From a virus: 22,692 nucleotides of DNA. Position numbers and translations under genes: made by a program. Position 1 is the stretch's first letter. Each line of letters starts with the position of its first letter. The notes under the pieces are model-generated. The model was given only the letters and a program-made list of their open reading frames with translations. It did not search any database and was not told where the DNA came from. The stretch lies in the IMG/VR virus record IMGVR_UViG_3300044611_000337, positions 1-22,692 of that record. One strand, 5' to 3'. This document shows, in pieces, positions 15,722 to 22,692 of the stretch.

Positions 15722-17268
15722 TTCTTTGCCCTCATTTCGGGCTCTGGGGGTGCCTTCATCTTACGATTTACTGACCCCGGAGGTGCTATCTTAACACGCG
15801 GTGCTATGGCTGCTTTTACCTTTTCTTCTGTGTCTTGGTCAATGTCAGCCAACGATTGTTGCGGTGCTGCGTCTACTGTTTCTTCTTTATTGTTGTTAAT
15901 CTTAAAAGTAAAGTTGCCTTTACATCCGCTACTGAAGTATGTCTTACTTGCTGAGAACTTTATGTCAGCATACGCAGTAGATGGGTAAGTCGCAGTAAAG
16001 GAATCTAAGATATACAAGTTGTTCTTAACGTCGTGTCTTGCTGCTGTGTTTACTTGAATAAGAGCACTTTGGTTTAGAATATCTGCTGCTGCCGAACCGA
16101 AGTTAGTGTTTTCGTTAATGTAATCGGCTACTGTATAAGCGATACCTGCTAGCATATTGTAGAAGGGAACAATCTTATCTGCTCCTTTTGATGCGTCGGC
16201 CCGTTCGTCGTATATCTTCTGTAGCCTGCGTGTTAGGCTTACTTGCTCGGTTCTCATTGACCTAACTGTATTTGCTTCTTTACCTGAGATGATCCCAAAC
16301 TCTTGTGCTAGTTCTAACGGGCCATCTACCATACCGTTTTCAACGATTGTGTTAATGATTTTAACTACGTCTTTGTATTCTCTAAGCAGGTCGACCTTGC
16401 CTGCTTCTTTTAAGTCTTTAACAGCATCAACTAAGTTCTTAATACTTGCCTTAGCACCGCCTTTGCCTTTAGTGCTAATTTTAATAATCTTACCTTGCGG
16501 ATTGACTAAGAGGCTGTCAAACAGTCCTGTGTTCTTACCATCGTCGAACGTAATTTTCGCTGACTGGAAGCCACCTTTGCCAAAAAATATTTCTTCTGCT
16601 TCAGCAGCATTGCCGTTAGCTTGGCCATTGATAACAGCGATAGGTTGAAGGATTTCGCAGAAGTAATCTCTAAAAGCCTCGAAGCTTAGGTCAGGGTAAC
16701 CAGAAACATCAACGGAAATCGGTAGAGGCTGTCCTTTGCTGATCCCGTTAGTTAAATGGGTGAGTGGATGCGTTGGTCCAAAGTGCGTAGCAACCTGACT
16801 TAGAACTTGTTCAATCGTTTGCTTGTTTGGGAAAGCAAGAACGTCTTGCGGCATCATACCGGAAGTCATCTTAACTGCGGCTTTACTAGAATAAGCAAAC
16901 CCGTGCGGTAGGTCGCTGTTCTTCCATTTGTTCAGGGTGAAGACGCTGTTGATTGCTTTAAAGTAACGACCGAAGCGAAGAATCTTTCCGTTCTCGTCTT
17001 TAAACGTCGATACTCCAAATGCTAACATACCAGCATTCTTACCATTTACAAACTCAATCGGACCACCTTTACGCTCAATATTCTGAACGAGCGTTTCCAT
17101 ATCTTCGGTGCTAGGAAACTGTCCTACGTTAGGGAAAAATGCTAACCCTTGGAAGGTTATCATGTCCCCTTCTTTGTTTGTGAATACTTGTCCGTTTTTC
17201 CTGTTTGCTAATCCTACATCTTCTGTTAGCAAAGTAGGGTTGTCGATAATGTTTAAAAGGTCTCTCAT
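15718..17268 (-). CDS. Large phage protein of unknown function
   Basis: A 516-aa protein starting MRDLLNIIDN. The longer ORF (start 17421) is rejected because it would cover the end of the UvsY-like gene. A notable block is FDSLLVNPQGKIIKISTKGKGGAKAS (about 250-275): an acidic residue, a strand, then S-x-K and a Gly/Lys-rich loop. This is compatible with a PD-(D/E)XK-like nuclease core, though the fold is not proven. The C-terminal ~60 residues are Pro/Lys-rich and probably disordered (PPEPEMRAKK end). GATAAATA at 17277-17284 may be a late promoter. The opening MRxLLNII is one I associate with T4-like phage proteins of unknown role. Confidence 0.8.
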   Translation of the reverse strand: MRDLLNIIDNPTLLTEDVGLANRKNGQVFTNKEGDMITFQGLAFFPNVGQFPSTEDMETLVQNIERKGGPIEFVNGKNAGMLAFGVSTFKDENGKILRFGRYFKAINSVFTLNKWKNSDLPHGFAYSSKAAVKMTSGMMPQDVLAFPNKQTIEQVLSQVATHFGPTHPLTHLTNGISKGQPLPISVDVSGYPDLSFEAFRDYFCEILQPIAVINGQANGNAAEAEEIFFGKGGFQSAKITFDDGKNTGLFDSLLVNPQGKIIKISTKGKGGAKASIKNLVDAVKDLKEAGKVDLLREYKDVVKIINTIVENGMVDGPLELAQEFGIISGKEANTVRSMRTEQVSLTRRLQKIYDERADASKGADKIVPFYNMLAGIAYTVADYINENTNFGSAAADILNQSALIQVNTAARHDVKNNLYILDSFTATYPSTAYADIKFSASKTYFSSGCKGNFTFKINNNKEETVDAAPQQSLADIDQDTEEKVKAAIAPRVKIAPPGSVNRKMKAPPEPEMRAKK

Positions 17269-17276
17269 AGTAGATG

Positions 17277-17284
17277 TATTTATC
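17277..17284 (-). promoter_or_regulatory. Late-promoter-like motif upstream of 516-aa gene
   Basis: Minus strand GATAAATA, 8 nt before the ATG at 17268. One base from consensus; the leader would be very short. Confidence 0.35.
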
Positions 17285-17288
17285 CTAC

Positions 17289-17747
17289 TTACAGAGTCAA
17301 GTCCTCCATTCCTGCTGCGCGGAGTCGTGTAATGTGTCCTAGCATAAAGGACTTCTGCTCTAGTGCTTTTAGTATGCCTAGATACTTGTTGCGGATAAGC
17401 GCAACTTCGTTCATCAGGCATTCGTAGTCGATTACTTCATCTTCACCTTCTGTGTACTTTTCAGCATCGCGCGAAGTAAGGGCTCTGGCGTATCCTTCTA
17501 AATATTTCTGGAAATGCTTCCTGCGTAGTTTGCGCAACTGAAGTTCCATGTACCTCAGCAGCGCCTCGATCTCTTGTAACTGGTTAAAACGGTGCTCAGT
17601 TATACCCGGCAAGGCTGCGATGTTCTTTTCAACTATGCCGTGTATAACTGCGTCGGTGCGAGCCGTCAATAACTCGTTATCGTAGAACTGTATGAAGGCT
17701 GGCAGATTGCTAAGGTCAGCAACTACGTCGCCGTATCTTGTAGTCAT
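17289..17747 (-). CDS. uvsY: UvsY-like recombination mediator
   Basis: A 152-aa, mostly helical protein. T4 UvsY is 137 aa and loads UvsX onto gp32-coated single-stranded DNA. The central basic helix (ELQLRKLRRKHFQKYLEGYAR, about 68-88), the acidic middle with a YTEG-like segment, and the C-terminal helix ending in FMLGHITRLRAAG follow the UvsY layout. The gene lies two genes from uvsX and close to gene 32. Its ATG overlaps the upstream stop (ATGA) with no Shine-Dalgarno of its own, so translation is coupled. Identity rests on layout and neighbours, not on a strict motif. Confidence 0.68.
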   Translation of the reverse strand: MTTRYGDVVADLSNLPAFIQFYDNELLTARTDAVIHGIVEKNIAALPGITEHRFNQLQEIEALLRYMELQLRKLRRKHFQKYLEGYARALTSRDAEKYTEGEDEVIDYECLMNEVALIRNKYLGILKALEQKSFMLGHITRLRAAGMEDLTL

Positions 17748-17977
17748 TCGTCGTCGTAGTTAGCTACGCCATCATCGTCGTAATCTTCTTCTTCAACGAA
17801 CTCTTTGACAGCTTTGGTTAAGTACGAATCTACACCGCCGACAACTTTAAGTTGTTCGTCGTCTAACATATCAACGAGTACACTCATCAAATTGTCGGCG
17901 GCTTCTTGCCTGTCCTTTGATGGAATGTACTGTTTCAACGTAAGGTACGCTTCTGATAATACTTCAAGATCAATCAT
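17744..17977 (-). CDS. Small acidic protein, unknown function
   Basis: A 77-aa protein, MIDLEVLSEAYLTLKQYIP..., with a helical N-terminal two-thirds and a strongly acidic tail (EEEDYDDDGVANYDDE). CGGAG precedes the ATG by 8 nt. It lies between uvsX and the uvsY-like gene, overlapping the latter by 4 nt. Similar small proteins beside uvsY/uvsX are familiar to me in T4-like phages. The acidic tail could mimic DNA or regulate single-stranded DNA binding; that is speculation. Confidence 0.82.
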   Translation of the reverse strand: MIDLEVLSEAYLTLKQYIPSKDRQEAADNLMSVLVDMLDDEQLKVVGGVDSYLTKAVKEFVEEEDYDDDGVANYDDE

Positions 17978-18005
17978 GATAAACTCCGAATAAGTGCTGT
18001 GTTAT

Positions 18006-19085
18006 TTATTCAACAACTTCCTCTTCCGTCTTTTCATCAAGTCCGGCCCATCCAGTAAGCTTAGTTGGGTTAGACGTAACGTCAATCATCATCTTGTCAA
18101 AGCAGCTATCTTCGTTGCGCTCGTACTCTTTCTTATACAGCTTAATCTCGGTGCCGTCGCCGAGTGTGTATTTGTAGCGATTTCCTTCTTTAACAAGCAA
18201 CTGCCTTGCTTCGAACAAATCAAATAATCCGGAGTAAGGGCTCATGCCTTCTGTGTAAGGGATCTTAACCTGTACAGACTCAAACGGCTTAGCGTAGCGT
18301 GTCTTCATAATCTTACAGGCAGCGCGGATACCATTTACTTGCGGTGTCTTGTTGCCGTCTGTGTCTTCTTTTAGCTTCAGCTTACGCATAGCTACAACAA
18401 TAGATGAAGCATAGATAAAGCCTTGTCCACCGCTAATCTTGTCGTCTGGATCAAACATATCTTGTGACGCGTAGGTGTGGTTGGTTGCGACTAAACCGAC
18501 ATTATAGCTGCCGAACATGTTGACAGAATTACGTACTAGCGACGTCAATGCCTTTGGTTTGCGACCCATGTCACCTTTCATATCACCTGCTTCAAACTGG
18601 TTAACGTCTGTCGGAGTAAGCAACATACCTAAGCTGTCAATTACGAACAGAATCTTAGGACGACTTTCTTCCGGCATCGCTTTATATTCTTTCATGAACT
18701 CTGAAATAGTCTTTGCTACATCGTCGATCATACACAGACTAAGCTTGAGTAGCTTGTCGTCTGCTGTATCAACACCAAGAGCCTGCAGCCAGGTCTCGTC
18801 AAGTGCGTTTTCTGTGTCGATCAGGATTGGGAAAATACCCTGGTCTTGTGCGTGTTTGATAATGTTACCTGCGCAGATGTAGGACTTGCCTGCACCTGAT
18901 TCACCTGCGAATACTGTTACCTTACCGAGCGGAATTCCTTTGAAGAAGTCACCGCTGATGAGATAGTTTAAGGCATAGTTGCCTGTGCTAACCCAATCTG
19001 TCGGGTCGTTGAATCCAATACCTAAGCCCTCAATAGACTTAGCAATGCTTTTCCTGAACTTACTTATGTCGAATGGCTTTCCCAT
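18006..19085 (-). CDS. uvsX: UvsX RecA-like recombinase
   Basis: A 359-aa strand-exchange ATPase of the RecA/Rad51 family, the size expected for T4-like UvsX (about 390 in T4). Walker A is GESGAGKS (61-68), the catalytic glutamate lies in TENALDE (91-97), and Walker B is ILFVIDSLG (145-153). The L2-region equivalent includes NHTYASQDMFDPDDKISGG. The C-terminus is acidic (EKTEEEVVE), as in many recombinases. AGGAGA lies 8 nt before the ATG. Followed on the same strand by the acidic protein and the UvsY-like gene, it would form filaments on single-stranded DNA for recombination-dependent replication and repair. Confidence 0.96.
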   Translation of the reverse strand: MGKPFDISKFRKSIAKSIEGLGIGFNDPTDWVSTGNYALNYLISGDFFKGIPLGKVTVFAGESGAGKSYICAGNIIKHAQDQGIFPILIDTENALDETWLQALGVDTADDKLLKLSLCMIDDVAKTISEFMKEYKAMPEESRPKILFVIDSLGMLLTPTDVNQFEAGDMKGDMGRKPKALTSLVRNSVNMFGSYNVGLVATNHTYASQDMFDPDDKISGGQGFIYASSIVVAMRKLKLKEDTDGNKTPQVNGIRAACKIMKTRYAKPFESVQVKIPYTEGMSPYSGLFDLFEARQLLVKEGNRYKYTLGDGTEIKLYKKEYERNEDSCFDKMMIDVTSNPTKLTGWAGLDEKTEEEVVE

Positions 19086-19095
19086 GTTGTTTCTC

Positions 19096-20208
19096 CTAAA
19101 TTTTTATGTAATCGTTTATGCTAATTTTTCTAAGTGCGTCTTGCTCTTTAACAAACTTATCAAACTGTAATTGGTTGTTCTCTTTAGTTGCAATCAAATT
19201 ACGGATCGCTATCACTTGTGTATTAGTACTGTCTTTAAGAGTATTTTTTGCTCGTAACGTTAGTTCGTTTGCAAACAACGGATTAAGCTCTAATGGCCAA
19301 TACGCAAAGCAAAAGTTTCCGGGCACCCCGAGTTCATCTGCTACGTTAAAGATGTTAATCATGTCATTGACATTTAGTGCACTAACTGTAATCGGTAGTC
19401 TGATTGTAAAGTTTGGATAACTTTTGCTAAACTCGATATACTCACGAAGACTTGCTAACACTTTTTCGTAAGCTACAGGCCATCGTACGTAATTGTACAC
19501 TGGCCCAACACCGTCAAACGACACTAGTAATCGAATTTCGATTCCTCTTTCAAGTAACGGCGCAATTTCTGGCAACAAGGACTTTGACCCGTTAGTAATA
19601 ATCTTTGTACCTACTACGCTCGGTGGAAGGTTCCTGAGCAGGTTCTTTGCGATACCGCTGTAACTAGGTTCTCCGCCGATGATGTCTAAGCGAGTTAGCC
19701 TTTCGAGAGGCAAAGAGTTAAACTTTGCCATGTTGTCAAACTGTGGGTAGTTTTGCTTATCGTAAAGGGCGCCCACCTTAGTACTAGCGAGCGGATGACA
19801 CATCTGACAACCGCCGTTGCACAGGTTATCGACTACTAGTTCTACTTTGATGTAATCTTCTCGGATGAGCTTATGCACCGTGTGTTCTTGGTTGTGTCTT
19901 TCTCTCATGCTAATGACGCCGTTCGCTTCCTTATTGTGACAAAGTGAACATTCTTTAGGCCATTTACCTTCTGACATGTCTTTCTTTGCAGCCTTTAACC
20001 ACTCCATTTGTTGTAGTTCGGCATACGTATCAGCTTGCACTGACTTGTAGAGTCCGTCTGGACTCACACATTCTGGACAAACCTTAAACTTACTGTCGTG
20101 ATCAATGACGGAATAGTGATGCATCATTTCACACCAAGAGCCTATACCTATCCCATCATTTATAACAGGTATTTGTTCGCCATTTGGCCCGAGGTCAAAT
20201 TCTTTCAT
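19096..20208 (-). CDS. Radical SAM protein, phage twitch-type
   Basis: A 370-aa radical S-adenosylmethionine enzyme. The [4Fe-4S] motif CNGGCQMC (130-137) has the classic Cx3Cx2C spacing, followed by GGEP (178-181), an SAM-binding motif. Ahead of the core are five further cysteines (Cys26, Cys44, Cys47, Cys87, Cys90; CPEC and CSLC pairs), likely an extra iron-sulphur or zinc site. This arrangement is known in so-called twitch-domain radical SAM proteins of T4-like phages. The substrate is unknown; the gene's position between gene 32 and uvsX gives no clear hint. AGGATAA lies about 6 nt before the ATG. Confidence 0.9.
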   Translation of the reverse strand: MKEFDLGPNGEQIPVINDGIGIGSWCEMMHHYSVIDHDSKFKVCPECVSPDGLYKSVQADTYAELQQMEWLKAAKKDMSEGKWPKECSLCHNKEANGVISMRERHNQEHTVHKLIREDYIKVELVVDNLCNGGCQMCHPLASTKVGALYDKQNYPQFDNMAKFNSLPLERLTRLDIIGGEPSYSGIAKNLLRNLPPSVVGTKIITNGSKSLLPEIAPLLERGIEIRLLVSFDGVGPVYNYVRWPVAYEKVLASLREYIEFSKSYPNFTIRLPITVSALNVNDMINIFNVADELGVPGNFCFAYWPLELNPLFANELTLRAKNTLKDSTNTQVIAIRNLIATKENNQLQFDKFVKEQDALRKISINDYIKI

Positions 20209-20330
20209 AGTATTATCCTGTATCCTGTGCTGTTTCTTATTGCTTCTTTAAAATCTTCAGCAGGTGCTTGTAACTTCCCAAGGACTAGACCACCTATTCC
20301 CCCGTTCTCCGTATTACGGTGTAAGTAGTT

Positions 20331-20360
20331 AGACAAGGGTAGATCACTCTACCCTTGTCT
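20331..20360 (-). terminator. 13-bp perfect hairpin after gene 32
   Basis: AGACAAGGGTAGA (20331-20343) pairs perfectly with 20348-20360 around a 4-nt loop, starting 9 nt beyond the gene 32 stop. No T-run follows on the minus strand, so it may act as an mRNA 3'-end stabiliser or processing barrier instead of a simple intrinsic terminator. Confidence 0.6.
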
Positions 20361-20369
20361 TCTCCTGAT

Positions 20370-21389
20370 TTAGGCCGTCTTCTGACGATTGCGAATCATC
20401 GCAAGGATGTCTTCTGCACGGCTACCGGAAGCAGCAGCAGGTGCTGCGGCCTTAGTAGTTGCTGCAGGAACATCGTCTTCTTCAACCGGCTCTGTAGCTT
20501 CAACCTTAGGAGCTGCTACTGGTGCCTTGGCTGCGGGTGCAGGTTTAGTCTCAGTGGTAGTAGTCGAGGTGCCTTCGGTGGCCGCATTGTCGTTAAAGCC
20601 GGACGGCTTGTAGAACTTACCCCACTTCTCGCCATCGTATGCCTCACCGTTTACCGATGCGTCGAACATGTCTTTAATGATGACAAGTTCTTCAGCACTT
20701 GGACGCTTAGGAAGGAAATCTTGAAGATTGAACAAGCCAAACTTCTCAATTGCTTCTGCTTCGTCAATGGTTAGAGCAGACTCTTTACGCGACCACTTGC
20801 TGGTGTTGTAATCTGCGTAGCCGCCTTTGCTTGTCTTAAGGACAGTAAAGTCCAGACCGTTTTCATAATCGGTCGGCAGGTTCTCAAGCTCAGGATCCAT
20901 CAGCGCGGCCTTAACCAGATTAAAAATCTGCGGGCTGATGATGAAACGACGAATTGGATTTTCTGGAACCTTGTCTTCCTTGATCGGATTTTCGCGAACG
21001 AAACCTTGCATCAGGTAAGACTTCTTCTTCCAGTACTTGCGACCCATTTCTTCTAAGTCCTTATCCTTGAACCAAGGACGAACCTCTGACAGAATTGGGC
21101 ACATACCCATGTCAGGCCACATCTCAATACATGGGACTTGGACTACGACTGGTTTGCTGTTTACTTCGCCTTTGATCCCTGCGAACGGCAATTTGATCAT
21201 TGCCCGCTCAGCCCAGAAAAAGTTGTTTGTTGGGTCTGCGTCTGGGAGGAATCGAATACGACAACTGTCGCCTTCGTTTATGTTCCAATGTGGGAAAATT
21301 GATCCGTCACCAAATGTTCCTGAACCCCCGCCCTTCTTGTCATCTTGCTGCTTTAGTTTTGCTCGAATTTCCGAAAGTGTTAATGCCAT
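20370..21389 (-). CDS. 32: Single-stranded DNA binding protein (gp32)
   Basis: A 339-aa gp32-type protein that coats single-stranded DNA during replication and recombination. Typical features: N-terminal basic segment (IRAKLKQQDDKKGG) for cooperative binding, an OB-fold core with CRIRFLPD (43-50) and FFWAERAM, and a Cys87...Cys97 stretch where the zinc site lies in T4 gp32, though the full H/C set is not obvious. There follow a long Thr/Pro/Ala-rich acidic linker (about 260-320) and a C-terminal RAEDILAMIRNRQ helix. The ATG at 21389 is preferred over 21443 because AAGGAG precedes it and the product then begins like known family members. It works with UvsX and UvsY. Confidence 0.95.
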   Translation of the reverse strand: MALTLSEIRAKLKQQDDKKGGGSGTFGDGSIFPHWNINEGDSCRIRFLPDADPTNNFFWAERAMIKLPFAGIKGEVNSKPVVVQVPCIEMWPDMGMCPILSEVRPWFKDKDLEEMGRKYWKKKSYLMQGFVRENPIKEDKVPENPIRRFIISPQIFNLVKAALMDPELENLPTDYENGLDFTVLKTSKGGYADYNTSKWSRKESALTIDEAEAIEKFGLFNLQDFLPKRPSAEELVIIKDMFDASVNGEAYDGEKWGKFYKPSGFNDNAATEGTSTTTTETKPAPAAKAPVAAPKVEATEPVEEDDVPAATTKAAAPAAASGSRAEDILAMIRNRQKTA

Positions 21390-21489
21390 GATGTGTTTCT
21401 CCTTAATAAGTTTTAGAGTTGGTCTCTGTTTGTCAGATAACATAATACCTCATGTACTATGCTAACAAATGTATTTAGTCCATAGCAAC

Positions 21490-22143
21490 CTATATGGTAG
21501 GTTTTTCAGCCAAAAATCTACAGTTATCAAAATGTCTGCGTGTCATCGCTGATCTTCCGCCCTCTAACCCACAATGTGGACAGATAACTTTTGGTTGAGG
21601 TCCTTTCGGTATTCCTTTAAGAGCAGCACTCACATTAGCTGTATGTTGGGCTGTTCTTGGTGCTTTCGGCTTGCCTTTACTTGAAGCACTTATTTTGTCT
21701 CTTTCGTGTTGTGGACGCACTTTACCCAGATTTGCTTTCCGAAGTTTTTGGCGTGTCTCAACCGAAAGAACTTTACCTTTATGCCCAGCACTTATCTTGG
21801 CGCGCACCTCAGCTGTCTGCGGGTGACTAAACCTGCCCGATCCGTCGGCGCCGTCTGTCCGATTTAATAGTATGCCTTCGCCCAAATCCTTGCGGCCGTA
21901 CCATCGAATCATTTGCCTTTCAATGGCACAAGCGCCAACGTTTGTTAGGTTTCTTTCAAGAAACACTATCATCTTACTATCAGTTGGTGTATGAACTCCA
22001 CCGCCGATCTTAGTTCTGTGTTTAGCGACTGCTCGATTCCCTTTTCCTTTACCAATGTAGTATGGTGTTCCGGCTTTTGCCGTTTCGGAATCTTTACTGC
22101 GTAGATACGCATAGACATAATAAATATTGTTGCTGCTGGACAT
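21490..22143 (-). CDS. GIY-YIG homing endonuclease with NUMOD3 repeats
   Basis: A 217-aa GIY-YIG nuclease of a different branch from the two in the tRNA array. The catalytic domain (about 1-95) has YYVYAYL and TPYYIGKGKGNRA, then an Arg/Glu region ERQMIRWYGR. Three NUMOD3-like DNA-binding repeats follow (SAGHKGKVLSVETRQKLRKA, ASSKGKPKAPRTAQH, SAALKGIPKG), and a C-terminal zinc finger (CPHCGLEGG...HFDNC). AGGAGAG lies 6 nt before the ATG. It sits upstream of gene 32, between it and the charged-protein gene, a usual intergenic insertion place for free-standing homing genes. Confidence 0.92.
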   Translation of the reverse strand: MSSSNNIYYVYAYLRSKDSETAKAGTPYYIGKGKGNRAVAKHRTKIGGGVHTPTDSKMIVFLERNLTNVGACAIERQMIRWYGRKDLGEGILLNRTDGADGSGRFSHPQTAEVRAKISAGHKGKVLSVETRQKLRKANLGKVRPQHERDKISASSKGKPKAPRTAQHTANVSAALKGIPKGPQPKVICPHCGLEGGRSAMTRRHFDNCRFLAEKPTI

Positions 22144-22215
22144 ATGACTCTCCTGGGTCGTCTAGTGCGGGTGGATGCTAGTAACATCGCGACCCGTATA
22201 GTATTTAGTCAAAAC

Positions 22216-22235
22216 AAAAGGGCTTGCGCCCTTTT
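22216..22235 (-). terminator. Rho-independent terminator
   Basis: AAAAGGGC/GCCCTTTT with a 4-nt loop. On the minus strand it is followed by a T-rich run (TTTTGTTTTG) and lies 20 nt after the stop of the charged-protein gene. Confidence 0.85.
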
Positions 22236-22254
22236 ATTTCCCATCCCGTTGGAA

Positions 22255-22692
22255 TTACTTCTTATCAACTGCCTCGTTAATAGCCTTTGCTGCTTTCAAA
22301 TACTCGAGGTGCTGAATCTCTTTCTGAATGCTTTCCATCTTTTCTTTCTTCGTAGTAGCAGCGCCTTTGTCTTCTGACTTTTTGTCTTTCTTAGCAAAAG
22401 CGTCTTTCTTTTGTAACCAAGGCGGAAGCTTCTTCTCAGCATCGGACTGTGTAGCACCATCCTTGCCTTTAACTTTGTCGGCGGCTTTAACATCTGGATC
22501 TTCTTCATCATCGTCATCTCCGAATGCTTCATTTACGATATCAGCATAACGGCGATAAAACTCTGACGCTGTTTCTTTAACATTGGAAGGCTTCTTCTTA
22601 TCCAACGCATCGGCTGCGGCATTTTCCTTCTTAGCTTTGCGCTCGTCGTCAGCTTTGTCTTGGGCCCTTTCCATCTCTTCGCCCTTGTCCTT
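22255..22692 (-). CDS. Lys/Glu-rich charged protein, possibly partial
   Basis: At least 139 aa; the frame is open to the right edge of the window, so the true start may lie outside, although an ATG at 22674 with a purine-rich leader could serve. The protein is extremely charged, with an acidic block (FGDDDDEEDPD), many KK/KD pairs, LPPWLQKKDAF, and a helical end (MESIQKEIQHLEYLKAAKAI). Largely disordered or coiled coil. Composition resembles prohead-core or scaffold-like proteins, but nothing specific supports that. A good terminator follows. Confidence 0.75.
   Translation of the reverse strand, partial: KDKGEEMERAQDKADDERKAKKENAAADALDKKKPSNVKETASEFYRRYADIVNEAFGDDDDEEDPDVKAADKVKGKDGATQSDAEKKLPPWLQKKDAFAKKDKKSEDKGAATTKKEKMESIQKEIQHLEYLKAAKAINEAVDKK

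Overview
This window looks like part of a T4-superfamily myovirus genome. Evidence: a UvsX-type recombinase, a gene-32-type single-stranded DNA binding protein and a UvsY-like protein lie close together on the minus strand. T4-type late promoter motifs (TATAAATA and variants) precede many genes. Homing endonuclease genes of the GIY-YIG, HNH/endonuclease VII and PD-(D/E)XK kinds are scattered through. The host cannot be named from sequence alone; it is probably a Gram-negative bacterium.

Positions 1-11976 hold a very large tRNA array, all on the minus strand: about 50 recognisable tRNA genes plus several broken or split ones. Together they cover all 20 amino acids. Most encode CCA, and many neighbours are joined by the same short spacer (CCA-AACAAT). 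Between the tRNAs sit small unknown genes, an S-adenosylmethionine decarboxylase (speD), a bacteriohemerythrin and five homing-type endonucleases. The array contains unusual tRNAs: a tRNA-Asn with a 32-nt insertion in the anticodon loop; two tRNAs cut in the anticodon region by an endonuclease gene plus a whole extra tRNA; four tRNAs whose T54/A58 pair is swapped to A54/T58, each a duplicate of a normal isoacceptor; tRNA-Leu genes without the long variable arm; and Gly, Pro and Ile tRNAs with an extra one.

Positions about 11980-12765 hold no convincing protein gene. They are dense in inverted repeats and GAAA-capped hairpins and lie just downstream of two tandem, nearly identical sigma70 promoters (TTGACN-16-TATAAT). 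I read this as a large structured noncoding RNA at the head of the tRNA transcript. A terminator-like hairpin (12934-12969) and a possible small late gene (12992-13147) lie upstream of the promoters.

Positions 13342-14754 hold the only plus-strand gene, a 470-aa protein with an ADP-ribosyltransferase-like core behind a perfect late promoter. It converges on, and overlaps, a minus-strand block: P-loop kinase-like protein, two unknown proteins, UvsY-like, a small acidic protein, UvsX, a radical SAM protein, gp32, a GIY-YIG endonuclease and a charged protein that runs off the right edge. The uvsY-like/uvsX/32 group would supply the presynaptic recombination machinery. The tRNA array would support translation after host tRNA loss, and the endonucleases appear to have shaped the array by inserting into and beside tRNA genes.
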